NCBI GenBank assembly: GCA_964468435.1
Contig: CAYXVE010000018.1
Location: 14,086 to 78,085 of the forward strand
From: JBCCTX01 sp964468435
GTDB lineage: Bacteria > Bacteroidota > Bacteroidia > J057
Reading direction: 5' to 3'
Length of the DNA: 64,000 nucleotides
Shown here: positions 8,241 through 17,043 of the stretch, one piece after another
Layout of the letters: the number at the start of each line of letters is the position of its first letter
Numbering within the stretch: position 1 is the first letter of the stretch
The notes under the pieces: generated by a model
Seen by the model: the letters and a program-made list of their open reading frames with translations, nothing else
Database searches by the model: none
What the model was told of the DNA's origin: nothing
Program-made: the position numbers and the translations under genes

Positions 8241-9770
8241 TTATTCTCTGATCCCTTTCCATACCTTGCTCATTACATCTGCTATCTGGGTAGCAATGAG
8301 TCCTTCCATCCCTTGTGTAGAAGACCAATAGTCTCCCGATTTACCGTGAAGGTATGCTCCCATAGGTACAGCAATCTCAGGTTCATATCCCTGAGCTATT
8401 AGGCCTGCGATCATACCACTTAAGATGTCTCCTGACCCCCCTGTTGCCATTCCGGGATTTCCGGATGAATTAACATATGTTCTGCCATCGGGGAGGGAAA
8501 TCAGGGTACCTGCTCCTTTGAGCAGCAAAATACAGGGATTGTCCTGAACAAAGGACTCCGTAAGCTCCAGTCTGCGTTCGTTGACAGGTTCTTCGATCAA
8601 GCGTTGTAATTCACCTGGATGAGGAGTCAGTATGGTGTCTGGATTCAGTAAAGATTCAAATGTATCTAATTGCGCAAGCAGATTGAGCGCATCAGCATCC
8701 AGGATTACTGGCACTTTAATGAGGGGAATGATGCATTCGAGAAATGCTTTGGTTTCAGGGTGAGTCCCCATACCCGGACCCATTACTATAGCAGATTTGC
8801 CTTCAAGCATTTCTTCAAACACTGGAATATCATTTGGGGACAGATGTACTGTTTCCATATTACCTGTTCCCCTGCACATCATCTCGGGTGCAAGTGAATA
8901 GACAGCTTCCCTACAGGGAAATGGGCAGAGGATACTAATCAGTCCTGCACCTGCTTTGATTGCGGCATAACCAGTCATAGCGATAGCACCAGCCATGTGA
9001 AGGCTTCCGCCCACAGCCAGCACGTGTCCAAAAGTACCTTTGTGGCCGTCCTGCTTACGGGTTCGGTAATGCCGTCGCACAAAGTCATCAGTCAGCAGTT
9101 GTCTGCTGATCCCCAACCGCTGTATTACAGAAGGCCAGATTCCAATATCCAGTACGTGTATTTCACCACAACTGCTGGCAGCAGGTGTTACATAGTGGCA
9201 GATTTTAGGAAGCTGAAATGTAAGTGTGTGCGAAGCATTCAGCACAGAATTGATCATTTCGCCACTGCTGGCGTTCATGCCACTGGGAAGATCAACGGCT
9301 ACTACCGGTAATGATTTTGGTCTCCAATAATCAATGATAGAAGCGACTGGATCTCGCAGGCGATCCTCAATTCCAGTACCCAGCAGAGCATCTACCAATA
9401 CCGGTGGATGAGATTCATCCAAAATACGGTCGCTGTGTTGTGCATCCCAAATGGTCCAGGCGATAGGTAAGTGGCGCATGATGCGGAAATTGACAGCAGC
9501 ATCACCATGAAAACGATCCTCTGGATGTGATAAGTATACCTGTACATGTCTTCCATAGAGATGCAGATACCTTGCAATGACTAATCCATCTCCACCATTG
9601 TTACCTGGACCTGACAGGATGATAAAATCTGAATGATCAGGATATATGTCCAGGATTTTTTGGGCTGCTCTTTTTCCCGCTTCCTCCATCAACAATATCC
9701 CCGGATATTCCATATCCTGTATCTGGATTTGGTCTACATCCCGGATTTGGGCAGCATTTACGATCAGCAT
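8241..9770 (-). CDS. nnr: Bifunctional NAD(P)H-hydrate epimerase / ADP-dependent dehydratase
   Basis: 509 residues. It repairs hydrated NADH and NADPH: the N-terminal epimerase (about 1-215; SGPGNNGGDGLVIARYL) interconverts the R and S hydrates and the C-terminal dehydratase (about 225-505) removes water using ADP. Dehydratase signatures are KGTFGHVLAVGGS, VMGPGMGTHPE, LDADALNLL, LTPHPGEL and NPGMATGGSGDILSG. Length is normal for the fusion. It converges with the MBL gene (51 bases apart) and is divergent from hemW. Confidence 0.95.
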   Translation of the reverse strand: MLIVNAAQIRDVDQIQIQDMEYPGILLMEEAGKRAAQKILDIYPDHSDFIILSGPGNNGGDGLVIARYLHLYGRHVQVYLSHPEDRFHGDAAVNFRIMRHLPIAWTIWDAQHSDRILDESHPPVLVDALLGTGIEDRLRDPVASIIDYWRPKSLPVVAVDLPSGMNASSGEMINSVLNASHTLTFQLPKICHYVTPAASSCGEIHVLDIGIWPSVIQRLGISRQLLTDDFVRRHYRTRKQDGHKGTFGHVLAVGGSLHMAGAIAMTGYAAIKAGAGLISILCPFPCREAVYSLAPEMMCRGTGNMETVHLSPNDIPVFEEMLEGKSAIVMGPGMGTHPETKAFLECIIPLIKVPVILDADALNLLAQLDTFESLLNPDTILTPHPGELQRLIEEPVNERRLELTESFVQDNPCILLLKGAGTLISLPDGRTYVNSSGNPGMATGGSGDILSGMIAGLIAQGYEPEIAVPMGAYLHGKSGDYWSSTQGMEGLIATQIADVMSKVWKGIRE

Positions 9771-9848
9771 GAGTGTCTTTTTATCGTAAAATAACTAAAA
9801 CACAAAAGAATAATGATCATTTTTGCCGGATAATTTGTTTTAATTTTG

Positions 9849-10988
9849 ATGGCCGGTATATATATACATATTCCATTCTGCAAGCAAGCATGTACATACT
9901 GTGATTTTCATTTTATCACTTCTCTGAAGCAAAAAGATGAAATGGTCGCTGCAATTATTAGAGAGGTAAAAATGAAAAAGGATTTTTTCTCCAGTAATGT
10001 ATCGATTCAAAGTATCTATTTAGGTGGAGGCACACCCAGTATACTGGATGTAAATGATTTAAAAGAGATTTTCACTACCCTCAAGCAGTATTTTTATATA
10101 GATAAGGATGCAGAAATTACGCTTGAGGCCAATCCGGATGACCTGAAGCTGGAAAAATTGTATGAACTCAAGGATTTGGGTATTAACAGGCTAAGTATTG
10201 GAATTCAATCGCTGGACGACTGTGAATTAAAATGGATGAACAGGTCTCATTCGGCAGAAGAGGCCCGGAATTGTATTCAACTGGCCAGGGAAACAGGGTT
10301 TGATCACATCTCAGTTGATCTGATTTTCGGTACCCCTTTTACAACACTGCAAAGCTGGGAACAGCTACTCCATTTCATCATCGGGGAAAAGATTCCCCAT
10401 CTGTCAGTATATGCCCTGACCATAGAAGCGCGCACAGCACTTGCTCACGGGATTGGTAAAGGTGATATACATCTGCCGGATGATTTTATATATGAATCTT
10501 TGTTCTTAATGGCAGATAAGCTTCTCACCCTTGCCGGATATGAACACTATGAATTGTCCAACTATGCTTTGCCGGGACATTATGCCAGGCACAATTCCTC
10601 CTACTGGGAGGGTACTCCCTATATTGGATTAGGACCTTCTGCACATGCATACGATGGACATGTGCGTATGTCCAATGTAGCGAATAATGGCAGATATCTC
10701 AGAATGATAGCAGAAGGAAACTTACCTGTTGGTTACAGAGAAGAACTCACGGCCAGAGATCGCTACAATGAGTATGTCATGACTCACCTTCGCAAAGCAG
10801 AAGGAATAGATCTGGAATTTATCAGATCTCAATTTCACGATGACCCTGAAAAGCTATACAGCAGTCAAATATGCGATTGGATAGATGAAGGCTTCATGGT
10901 CAGAGAAGGGAATTTTTTACGTTTGACACCTAAAGGGTGGTTTGTAAGCGACAGGATTATAAGTAAGTTATTTAGGGTGGGGGATTAG
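9849..10988 (+). CDS. hemW: Radical SAM heme chaperone HemW
   Basis: 379 residues from ATG 9849; an alternative TTG lies one codon upstream. The radical SAM cluster motif CKQACTYC near the N-terminus coordinates the 4Fe-4S cluster. Other HemW signatures: GGGTPSIL, EANPDDL, RLSIGIQSLDD, FGTPFTTLQSW and HYELSNYALPGHYARHN, with a C-terminal HemW-type domain. HemW delivers heme to respiratory enzymes and is often mislabelled as HemN; the N-terminal spacing fits HemW. A TAATTTTG sequence directly abuts the ATG. Confidence 0.93.
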   Translation: MAGIYIHIPFCKQACTYCDFHFITSLKQKDEMVAAIIREVKMKKDFFSSNVSIQSIYLGGGTPSILDVNDLKEIFTTLKQYFYIDKDAEITLEANPDDLKLEKLYELKDLGINRLSIGIQSLDDCELKWMNRSHSAEEARNCIQLARETGFDHISVDLIFGTPFTTLQSWEQLLHFIIGEKIPHLSVYALTIEARTALAHGIGKGDIHLPDDFIYESLFLMADKLLTLAGYEHYELSNYALPGHYARHNSSYWEGTPYIGLGPSAHAYDGHVRMSNVANNGRYLRMIAEGNLPVGYREELTARDRYNEYVMTHLRKAEGIDLEFIRSQFHDDPEKLYSSQICDWIDEGFMVREGNFLRLTPKGWFVSDRIISKLFRVGD

Positions 10989-11169
10989 GTTCTTTACGTA
11001 GCTTAAAGAATGATCATTTGACAAGCTCAACATTTACGAGTGTGCAGAGCAATCCCATGGGATCGCTGTCATGTATACGCAGCTAATGTATGACGTGTGA
11101 AAGGTAGATTTTGAAGCCGCATGTAAGGAATTTTATATTTTCGGATAGTATTTCTCTGCTTTGGGAGGA

Positions 11170-12321
11170 TCATTCTGTATGATCTGGTTGCTGAGGGTCT
11201 TTAGTCTTTTCACGCCAGGCTCTTACCATAGCTATCACTTCATGATAACTTAGAATTCCTTCCTTGACTCCCTGGGATCTGAGATAAGAATGATATACCT
11301 GTTGATTGATTTTTGGGAAAAAGTCTGGATACTGATTGTAAACGTTCCGGATTTTCTGAAGGTCGGCGATGACTCCGGGCGGAACGGAATTGTACAGCAT
11401 TTTGAATGCTTCCGGGTCAAGAAGACGCAGCTGGCGCATGGTGTATCGCCAGTATGACAGTCTTCCCGAGTATTTTACCGATGGATAAGACGATTGTTCT
11501 GTGCTGAGATATGCCCAGAAATTTGCATTACCCTCATTTCCGATACCATAACCATGAGAGAGTTCATGGGCCAGGGTAAACGGTCTGTTTACGGGAGGCA
11601 GTGCAGCATCAATATGTCCTTCACCTGCAAAGGGAATATAGATCCCCGTGGCGCCAAGTCTCATCAGAAGTCCTTTGGGAAAGACCCTTCGTCCCCGTAC
11701 TCTCCCGGGGGTAGGGTAATTCCAGGTTTTCAGCACTATGTGAAGATTTTCACGCATATGTGCCTCCAGATTTGATGGCAGATGCTCTTCGCGTAATGAT
11801 TCTTCCTGAGCACCTGGAATATTAGCGCGGGCTTCAATCATCATCCTGGTAGCCAATTCGGCTTCTGCATACACCATGGCACTATCGGGTTGCGATAACA
11901 TAAGTCCCATTTGATCAGCCACAGATACCCGGTGGTAGTTGAATCCCCAGAGAAATTGAAACACAAAAAATATACCCCCAGTAAGTGCCAAACCCGATAT
12001 CAGTAAACTCCCTAGTCGATAACGCCATTTTACCATCTTGTAATTGCGGATCGTGACCACTAGTTTGTGAGAACTCCAAATAGCGACTATGGGCACCAAT
12101 AGATAAAGCAGGGGAAAAGGCAGCCAACCCAAGGTATAATCCCATACAGTGCGGATGATCACAAATATCCCTCTGGAATAGATGATTTCTGTAAAGGCGG
12201 GATTGAGCTTAAAGAGATAATTAACAAATAATGTCAGCACTCCCAGGCCGATCCATATCCACCGCTTGTCCAATCTAGGGAGACCATACAAATTATTACT
12301 GGAAGAATTATTGGTATTCAT
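11170..12321 (-). CDS. DUF3810 family membrane protein, zincin-like
   Basis: 383 residues. Three N-terminal TM segments (about 19-37, 65-85 and 105-125) precede a soluble domain with the motif LAHELSHGYGIGNEGNANF. The HELSH pair plus the downstream Glu is the classic HExxH-like zinc site, so this may be a membrane-bound metallopeptidase; no DUF3810 substrate is known to me. The gene starts 10 bases after the rsmA stop on the same strand, so the two are probably co-transcribed. Confidence 0.85.
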   Translation of the reverse strand: MNTNNSSSNNLYGLPRLDKRWIWIGLGVLTLFVNYLFKLNPAFTEIIYSRGIFVIIRTVWDYTLGWLPFPLLYLLVPIVAIWSSHKLVVTIRNYKMVKWRYRLGSLLISGLALTGGIFFVFQFLWGFNYHRVSVADQMGLMLSQPDSAMVYAEAELATRMMIEARANIPGAQEESLREEHLPSNLEAHMRENLHIVLKTWNYPTPGRVRGRRVFPKGLLMRLGATGIYIPFAGEGHIDAALPPVNRPFTLAHELSHGYGIGNEGNANFWAYLSTEQSSYPSVKYSGRLSYWRYTMRQLRLLDPEAFKMLYNSVPPGVIADLQKIRNVYNQYPDFFPKINQQVYHSYLRSQGVKEGILSYHEVIAMVRAWREKTKDPQQPDHTE

Positions 12322-12330
12322 GAACTCCTG

Positions 12331-13101
12331 CTATATATTTCCCTGGTAGTGCTTGGTAAGTAGTATAAAATCTCCATAACCCAGTTGTTCTGCCCTCAAG
12401 GTAAATAGATGGTTTTTTTGATCAAAATCTTCAAACTTCAGACCTTTGAGAGCATTTTTCAATGTTTTCCGGCGTTGATTAAATGCTCTTTTTACAACGA
12501 ATTTAAAATGTTTAAAGTCAACATCAGGTAGTATCTCTTTGCGTTTTATATAAATTACGCCACTGTTTACTTTCGGGGGTGGGATAAATACCTTTGGTGA
12601 TACACTAAATGAGTAAGTCAACTCAAAGTATGCTCCAAGTAAAACACTTAAAATACCATAAGTTTTGTTGCCTTTCTGTGCACAGATGCGTTCTGCAACT
12701 TCCTTTTGTATCATAAAGACCCCTTCCCTGACATATTCGATATTCTCTAATAACCGGAAAAAAATGGGAGAACTGATATAGTAAGGTAAGTTGCCAATAA
12801 AATAACTGTCAAAGGGAATGTCTTCATGCATTTCCCATTTGAGAATGTCTGTAAGTTTTATCTGGAGATGGGAACTGTCGAATTTTTTACGGATAAAATT
12901 TGCTGCTTCCGGATCTATTTCTATCAACCAGAGTGTGGGATAGCGCTCCAGTAAATATTGGGTAAGTATACCCTTACCAGGACCAATTTCCACTACCGTA
13001 TCCGCTTCCTTGGCAGATAGTATATTCACAATTCTTTGGGCAATGATCTTGTCTTTCAAAAAGTGTTGCCCGAGATATTTTTTGGGAGTAACCTTATACA
13101 T
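12331..13101 (-). CDS. rsmA: 16S rRNA (adenine 1518/1519-N6)-dimethyltransferase
   Basis: 256 residues, normal for RsmA/KsgA. It dimethylates two adjacent adenines in helix 45 of 16S rRNA late in 30S assembly. Seen: PKKYLGQHFLKD at the N-terminus, the SAM motif VVEIGPGKGILTQYL, the catalytic NLPYYISSPIFF and the C-terminal helical region with KRAFNQRRKTLKNAL. It is the first gene of a pair with the DUF3810 gene. Confidence 0.96.
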   Translation of the reverse strand: MYKVTPKKYLGQHFLKDKIIAQRIVNILSAKEADTVVEIGPGKGILTQYLLERYPTLWLIEIDPEAANFIRKKFDSSHLQIKLTDILKWEMHEDIPFDSYFIGNLPYYISSPIFFRLLENIEYVREGVFMIQKEVAERICAQKGNKTYGILSVLLGAYFELTYSFSVSPKVFIPPPKVNSGVIYIKRKEILPDVDFKHFKFVVKRAFNQRRKTLKNALKGLKFEDFDQKNHLFTLRAEQLGYGDFILLTKHYQGNI

Positions 13102-13360
13102 GATGTAACTATTTCAACTACTTGACGCACATACCTAGTTTGCGTAAGTCAACCTGGAGAATGAGATCTCATGGTTGCTACGATTGCAGGAGATAGTATC
13201 AGGAGACCATTGTCATCTGTGACACAGCGGGTTTCAAACTCGTCTTACAAGTTTGGCTTATGCATGCTGCGCTGAGGAGAGCACCAGCTAGTGCTTAGCA
13301 CCAGGCATGGGCAAAAGTACAGACGCATGATTACGCTCTATTAACCTTGATCATTATCAA

Positions 13361-15184
13361 TTACTGATCTTTATCCAGCATTTCGATGCTGCGTTTGATA
13401 AAGGCGGTAAGCTCCTTACCTTCTAGCATGTTCTGAGATAGTAGAGCCAGATCCAGTAATTGCTTGGCCATTTCCCGATGATCCCCTTCATCGATCATCT
13501 GTCGTACCAGCGGATGCTTTGAATTAACTACCACATTTACAGCATCGGGCATATCTCCGAAGGTCGTCATGCCTCCCCCCAATGCAGCCATGTCTTTCAT
13601 TCGCCGCATAAATTCTGGCCGCGTAATCATGACCGGGAATTCATCACTTTCCATGCGTTCCAACTGCACATTCATCTCTTTAGATGGGAGTACATTCACA
13701 AAAGCTTCTTTGATACGGTTTTCCTGCTCTTCAGTCAAAATAATTCCCTCAACTGCAGAGGATTCTTCCTTCGGTATCAGTTTGTCCACCGTATCACTAT
13801 CTACTCTTACCCAGCGCATTTCCTCGTGTTTTCGCTCAATCAGTCCTACAAAATGGCTATCCAACATGTCGCCCATATACAACACCTCATAATTGCGATT
13901 CAATGCACTATGGACATACATATCCTGATTTTTTTTATCTGTCGCATATAGAACTACGAGTTTCCCATCCTTATCCTTGTGATGCTCATCAATCTGAGAT
14001 TTAACTTCATCCAATGTCAGGAGTTTGCCATTGATATTCTCATAGAGGCAGAATTCATGTGCTTTTTCCTCAAACTTCTCATCCGTCATTATTCCATATT
14101 TCACAAAAACAGATATGTCTCTCCATTTTTCCTCAAACTTTTCCCGGTCTTCATTGAATAGTTCGCTAAGCTTATCTGCTACCTTACGAGTGATGTAATT
14201 GCTAATCCTTCTGACATTGGAGTCGCTCTGAAGGTAGCTGCGAGATACATTCAGGGGGATATCAGGCGAATCGATTACGCCCTGAAGCAGCATAAGATAT
14301 TCCGGGACGATTTCCTGTACATCATCCGTGATAAATACCTGGCGGGAGTAGAGCTGTATTTTGTTTCTACGGGGGTCTATATCCTTGCGTATTTTGGGAA
14401 AGTACAGGATACCCGTCAGATTGAAAGGGTAATCCACGTTGAGATGTATCCAGAACAGGGGTTCTTCTGTCATAGGATACAATTTCTGGAATAAAGCTTG
14501 ATAATCTTCGTCATTGAGCTGGGTAGGAGCTTTGCGCCAGATAGGATCTGTATCGTTGATCTGTTCGTCCTTCAGGTAAATAGGGATGGGTAAAAACTTA
14601 CCATACTTTTCCAGGATATTGCGAATTCTGATTTCCTCAAGAAATTCGTCTGCATCATCTGCTATATGGAGGATAATATCGGTACCTCTTTTTTCCTTTT
14701 GAGTCTCTTCAAGCGTGTAGCTTGTAGTTCCATCACAAGTCCATCTCACAGCAGGGTCTTCTTCCCGGTATGATTTGGTAATCACTTCTACTTCCCTGGC
14801 TACCATGAAGGCAGAATAAAAGCCCAATCCAAATTTTCCAATGATCTCACCGGACTCCGATACATCCTTGTATTTTTTGATAAATTCCTCTGCTCCTGAA
14901 AAAGCTACCTGGTTGAGGTACTTCTTAACCTCTTCAGCATTCATCCCTACTCCGTGATCACTCACTGTGATCGTGCGTTTATCCTTATCCACAGAAACCC
15001 GGACTTCAAGTTCTCCCAATTCGCCGGAGAATTCGCCCCTTGAAGATAAAAATCGCATTTTCTGCGATGCATCTATAGCATTTGCTATCAACTCTCTGAG
15101 AAAGATCTCCTGATCTGCATACAAGGATTTCTTAATGATCGGGAAGATGTTTTCGGTACTGACTGATATGTTACCCTTTTCCAT
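13361..15184 (-). CDS. htpG: Molecular chaperone HtpG (Hsp90 family)
   Basis: 607 residues. N-terminal GHKL ATPase domain: LRELIANAIDAS, SDHGVGMNAEEV, GKFGLGFYSAFMVA. Then the middle domain with the catalytic arginine region (DIPLNVSRSYLQ) and a C-terminal dimerisation domain. Slightly shorter than E. coli HtpG (624), with no eukaryotic MEEVD tail. About 260 bases with no feature I can identify separate its stop from rsmA; it is divergent from the coiled-coil gene at 15311. Confidence 0.96.
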   Translation of the reverse strand: MEKGNISVSTENIFPIIKKSLYADQEIFLRELIANAIDASQKMRFLSSRGEFSGELGELEVRVSVDKDKRTITVSDHGVGMNAEEVKKYLNQVAFSGAEEFIKKYKDVSESGEIIGKFGLGFYSAFMVAREVEVITKSYREEDPAVRWTCDGTTSYTLEETQKEKRGTDIILHIADDADEFLEEIRIRNILEKYGKFLPIPIYLKDEQINDTDPIWRKAPTQLNDEDYQALFQKLYPMTEEPLFWIHLNVDYPFNLTGILYFPKIRKDIDPRRNKIQLYSRQVFITDDVQEIVPEYLMLLQGVIDSPDIPLNVSRSYLQSDSNVRRISNYITRKVADKLSELFNEDREKFEEKWRDISVFVKYGIMTDEKFEEKAHEFCLYENINGKLLTLDEVKSQIDEHHKDKDGKLVVLYATDKKNQDMYVHSALNRNYEVLYMGDMLDSHFVGLIERKHEEMRWVRVDSDTVDKLIPKEESSAVEGIILTEEQENRIKEAFVNVLPSKEMNVQLERMESDEFPVMITRPEFMRRMKDMAALGGGMTTFGDMPDAVNVVVNSKHPLVRQMIDEGDHREMAKQLLDLALLSQNMLEGKELTAFIKRSIEMLDKDQ

Positions 15185-15310
15185 AGCAAATAATAAAGTA
15201 TAAGGATTGTAAATTGTTTTAACTTAGTATATAGTTTACATCAACAGGTGAAACTTTCATTCATTACCCTGTCGTTTGAGTGTTTTCAGCAGGTAAAAAT
15301 AAACAGATAA

Positions 15311-16171
15311 ATGCAAAAATCTGAAACCCTTTTTTCAAGAGTTAAGAAAACTATATTTCAGGAGGAACAGGAGAGCCTGAAGAAATTTTCCAGTGAATTG
15401 GATGAAATAAATTCAGATATGCATGATCTTAAAGTGCAAGTGGGGAAAAACGTCAGGAAAGAGGACCTGGAACTGTATTTTGATGATAAGTTGGAATATA
15501 TGCAGAACAATTTCCCGGATCTGTTTGGGGAATTTGTTACCAAAGCGATCAAAGTACAAATCAAGGAATCTCAAAACGAAGTAATTGATGCCTTATATCC
15601 GATTATGGGAAAGCTGATCGGCAAATATATTCGTGTGGAAATAGAAAAGCTCAGTCAACGTATTGATTCACAATTGGATAAAGCTTTTTCATTTCAGGGA
15701 TTATGGTTGAGAATCAAAGCTTTCTTTTCCGGAGTGAAGTATGAGGATATCATTTTGCGAGATGCTAGTGAAGCCCAACTAGAAGAAGTTTTTTTAATTT
15801 CGGAAGGATCTGGACTGTTATTGGGAAAATATTCTCACACAGAGTTGATAGATTCGGATATCATCGCTGGAATGCTTACAGGAATCAAGCATTTTATTTC
15901 CGATGCGTTTCAAAAAGGCGGACAAAATCTCGATACCCTTGTTTATGATGATTATGAGATTGTGGTATTCAATTTCCAGACTTTTTATATCGCATGTGTT
16001 CTTCAGGGGCAACTTTTGGCAAATTTAAAGGAAAAATTACATGAACATGTCTTGGAATTTTGCTCTGCAAATACTGTCAACGCGCCTAATTCGGTAGATG
16101 CTGAAATCTTTCAGCAGTATTCATCAGAATTAAAACAGCATTTTTATGGATTCAACAAAGTGGATAAGTAA
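15311..16171 (+). CDS. Coiled-coil protein with conserved C-terminal alpha/beta domain, GTPase partner candidate
   Basis: 286 residues, no signal peptide or TM segment. Residues about 10-60 and 85-120 are predicted coiled coil (EEQESLKKFSSELDEINSD). Residues about 150-275 form an alpha/beta domain: EEVFLISEGSGLLLGKYSH, DIIAGMLTGIKHFISDAFQK, YEIVVFNFQTFYIACVLQG. A regulator-like strand-helix pattern of this kind recalls roadblock/longin folds, which bind small GTPases, but the assignment is by eye. The stop overlaps the GTPase gene by 26 bases, so the two are translated together. I do not recognise a named family. Confidence 0.7.
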   Translation: MQKSETLFSRVKKTIFQEEQESLKKFSSELDEINSDMHDLKVQVGKNVRKEDLELYFDDKLEYMQNNFPDLFGEFVTKAIKVQIKESQNEVIDALYPIMGKLIGKYIRVEIEKLSQRIDSQLDKAFSFQGLWLRIKAFFSGVKYEDIILRDASEAQLEEVFLISEGSGLLLGKYSHTELIDSDIIAGMLTGIKHFISDAFQKGGQNLDTLVYDDYEIVVFNFQTFYIACVLQGQLLANLKEKLHEHVLEFCSANTVNAPNSVDAEIFQQYSSELKQHFYGFNKVDK

Positions 16172-16667
16172 GAAGGTTGCCATACTGGGCAGCCACGCAG
16201 TAGGAAAGACTTCTCTCATCAGTAGATACGTTTACAGAAAATTTCCTGAAAACTATCTTACGACCATTGGCTTAAAAGTAGATAAAAAGACTTTGAGGGT
16301 AAATGAATATGAAGTTGATATGATTATTTGGGATATTGCTGGTCAGGATCATGTAACTCGGATTCCACAATATTATCTGAATGGTTGTAGTGGGATTATC
16401 TACGTTGTTGATCTCAGCCGTTCTGCAACTTTCAATCATATAGAGACCCAATTAGCTTTTTTACGTCGTGTAGTAAGCGATGAAGTCGATATTGTGATTG
16501 CTGCGAATAAGTCAGATCTATTGTCTCAGTCAGAAATACTTGAAATAAAGGAGAAGATGGATGTCAAACCAGATGTAGTTACAAGTGCAAAGCTGGGCGA
16601 TCATGTAGATGTTTTGTTTCAAATGCTAGCAGAAAAGATGGTTTATCGTGAATCTCAAAGAGCTTAA
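16146..16667 (+). CDS. Rab/Ras-like small GTPase
   Basis: 173 residues, one complete G domain. All five motifs are present: P-loop GSHAVGKT (15-22), switch I Thr in YLTTIG (about 40), DIAGQ (63-67) with the catalytic Gln of eukaryotic Ras/Rab, NKSD (121-124) and TSAK (146-149). Unlike MglA it has an intact Gln in the canonical place. No C-terminal Cys for lipidation is seen, so membrane attachment would need a partner. It sits between the coiled-coil gene (26-base overlap) and the PAS gene. Prokaryotic Ras-superfamily groups (MglA, Rup) are known, but their partners are mostly uncharacterised. Confidence 0.92.
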   Translation: MDSTKWISKKVAILGSHAVGKTSLISRYVYRKFPENYLTTIGLKVDKKTLRVNEYEVDMIIWDIAGQDHVTRIPQYYLNGCSGIIYVVDLSRSATFNHIETQLAFLRRVVSDEVDIVIAANKSDLLSQSEILEIKEKMDVKPDVVTSAKLGDHVDVLFQMLAEKMVYRESQRA

Positions 16668-16671
16668 AATT

Positions 16672-17043
16672 ATGATCACTTCCAGGATGGCCCAGATTAT
16701 CATTTTTGAAAGATCGGGTCTGTACGAAGATTCCTGCAATACTTTTTTTGAAACCGGAATGTGGGAAGGGCAATCTTTGTACAGCGTTGAGCCTTGGCTG
16801 GGAAGTATGGAACCTATTTTCAGGGAGATGAAAAGAGATCAATCTCCGGTTTTTATTCCGACTGTGGAAAGATCGATTAAGGATCAGCGTAGATATTTTG
16901 ATTATCATGTGTATATACATCCGGAAGATGATGGATATTTGCTATGGTTACTGATGGATCTTACCGATACTTATGAACGGTTTAGAAAGATCCAGCAGGA
17001 ACGAAATGAGCTTTTACTGCAACTGGAATCTCTGTCAAATTGA
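16672..17043 (+). CDS. Single PAS-domain protein, likely sensory partner of the GTPase
   Basis: 123 residues from ATG 16672; a GTG at 16648 would overlap the GTPase gene by 20 bases and is also possible. The fold pattern is PAS: IIIFERSGLYEDSCNTFFE, GQSLYSVEPWLGS, FDYHVYIHPEDDGYLLWLLM, ending DLTDTYERFRKIQQERNE, the usual DxT-to-coiled-coil exit. No output domain follows, so it must act through another protein. Its TGA is shared with the TTG start of lpxK (TTGA). Confidence 0.75.
   Translation: MITSRMAQIIIFERSGLYEDSCNTFFETGMWEGQSLYSVEPWLGSMEPIFREMKRDQSPVFIPTVERSIKDQRRYFDYHVYIHPEDDGYLLWLLMDLTDTYERFRKIQQERNELLLQLESLSN

Noticed and set aside
9841..9848. TAATTTTG as the hemW promoter box
   Set aside because: It abuts the ATG, so transcription would start inside the gene; likely coincidence.
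13195..13270. tRNA-like T-arm (GGGTTTCAAACTCG) between rsmA and htpG
   Set aside because: No acceptor stem, anticodon arm or CCA context could be folded around it.
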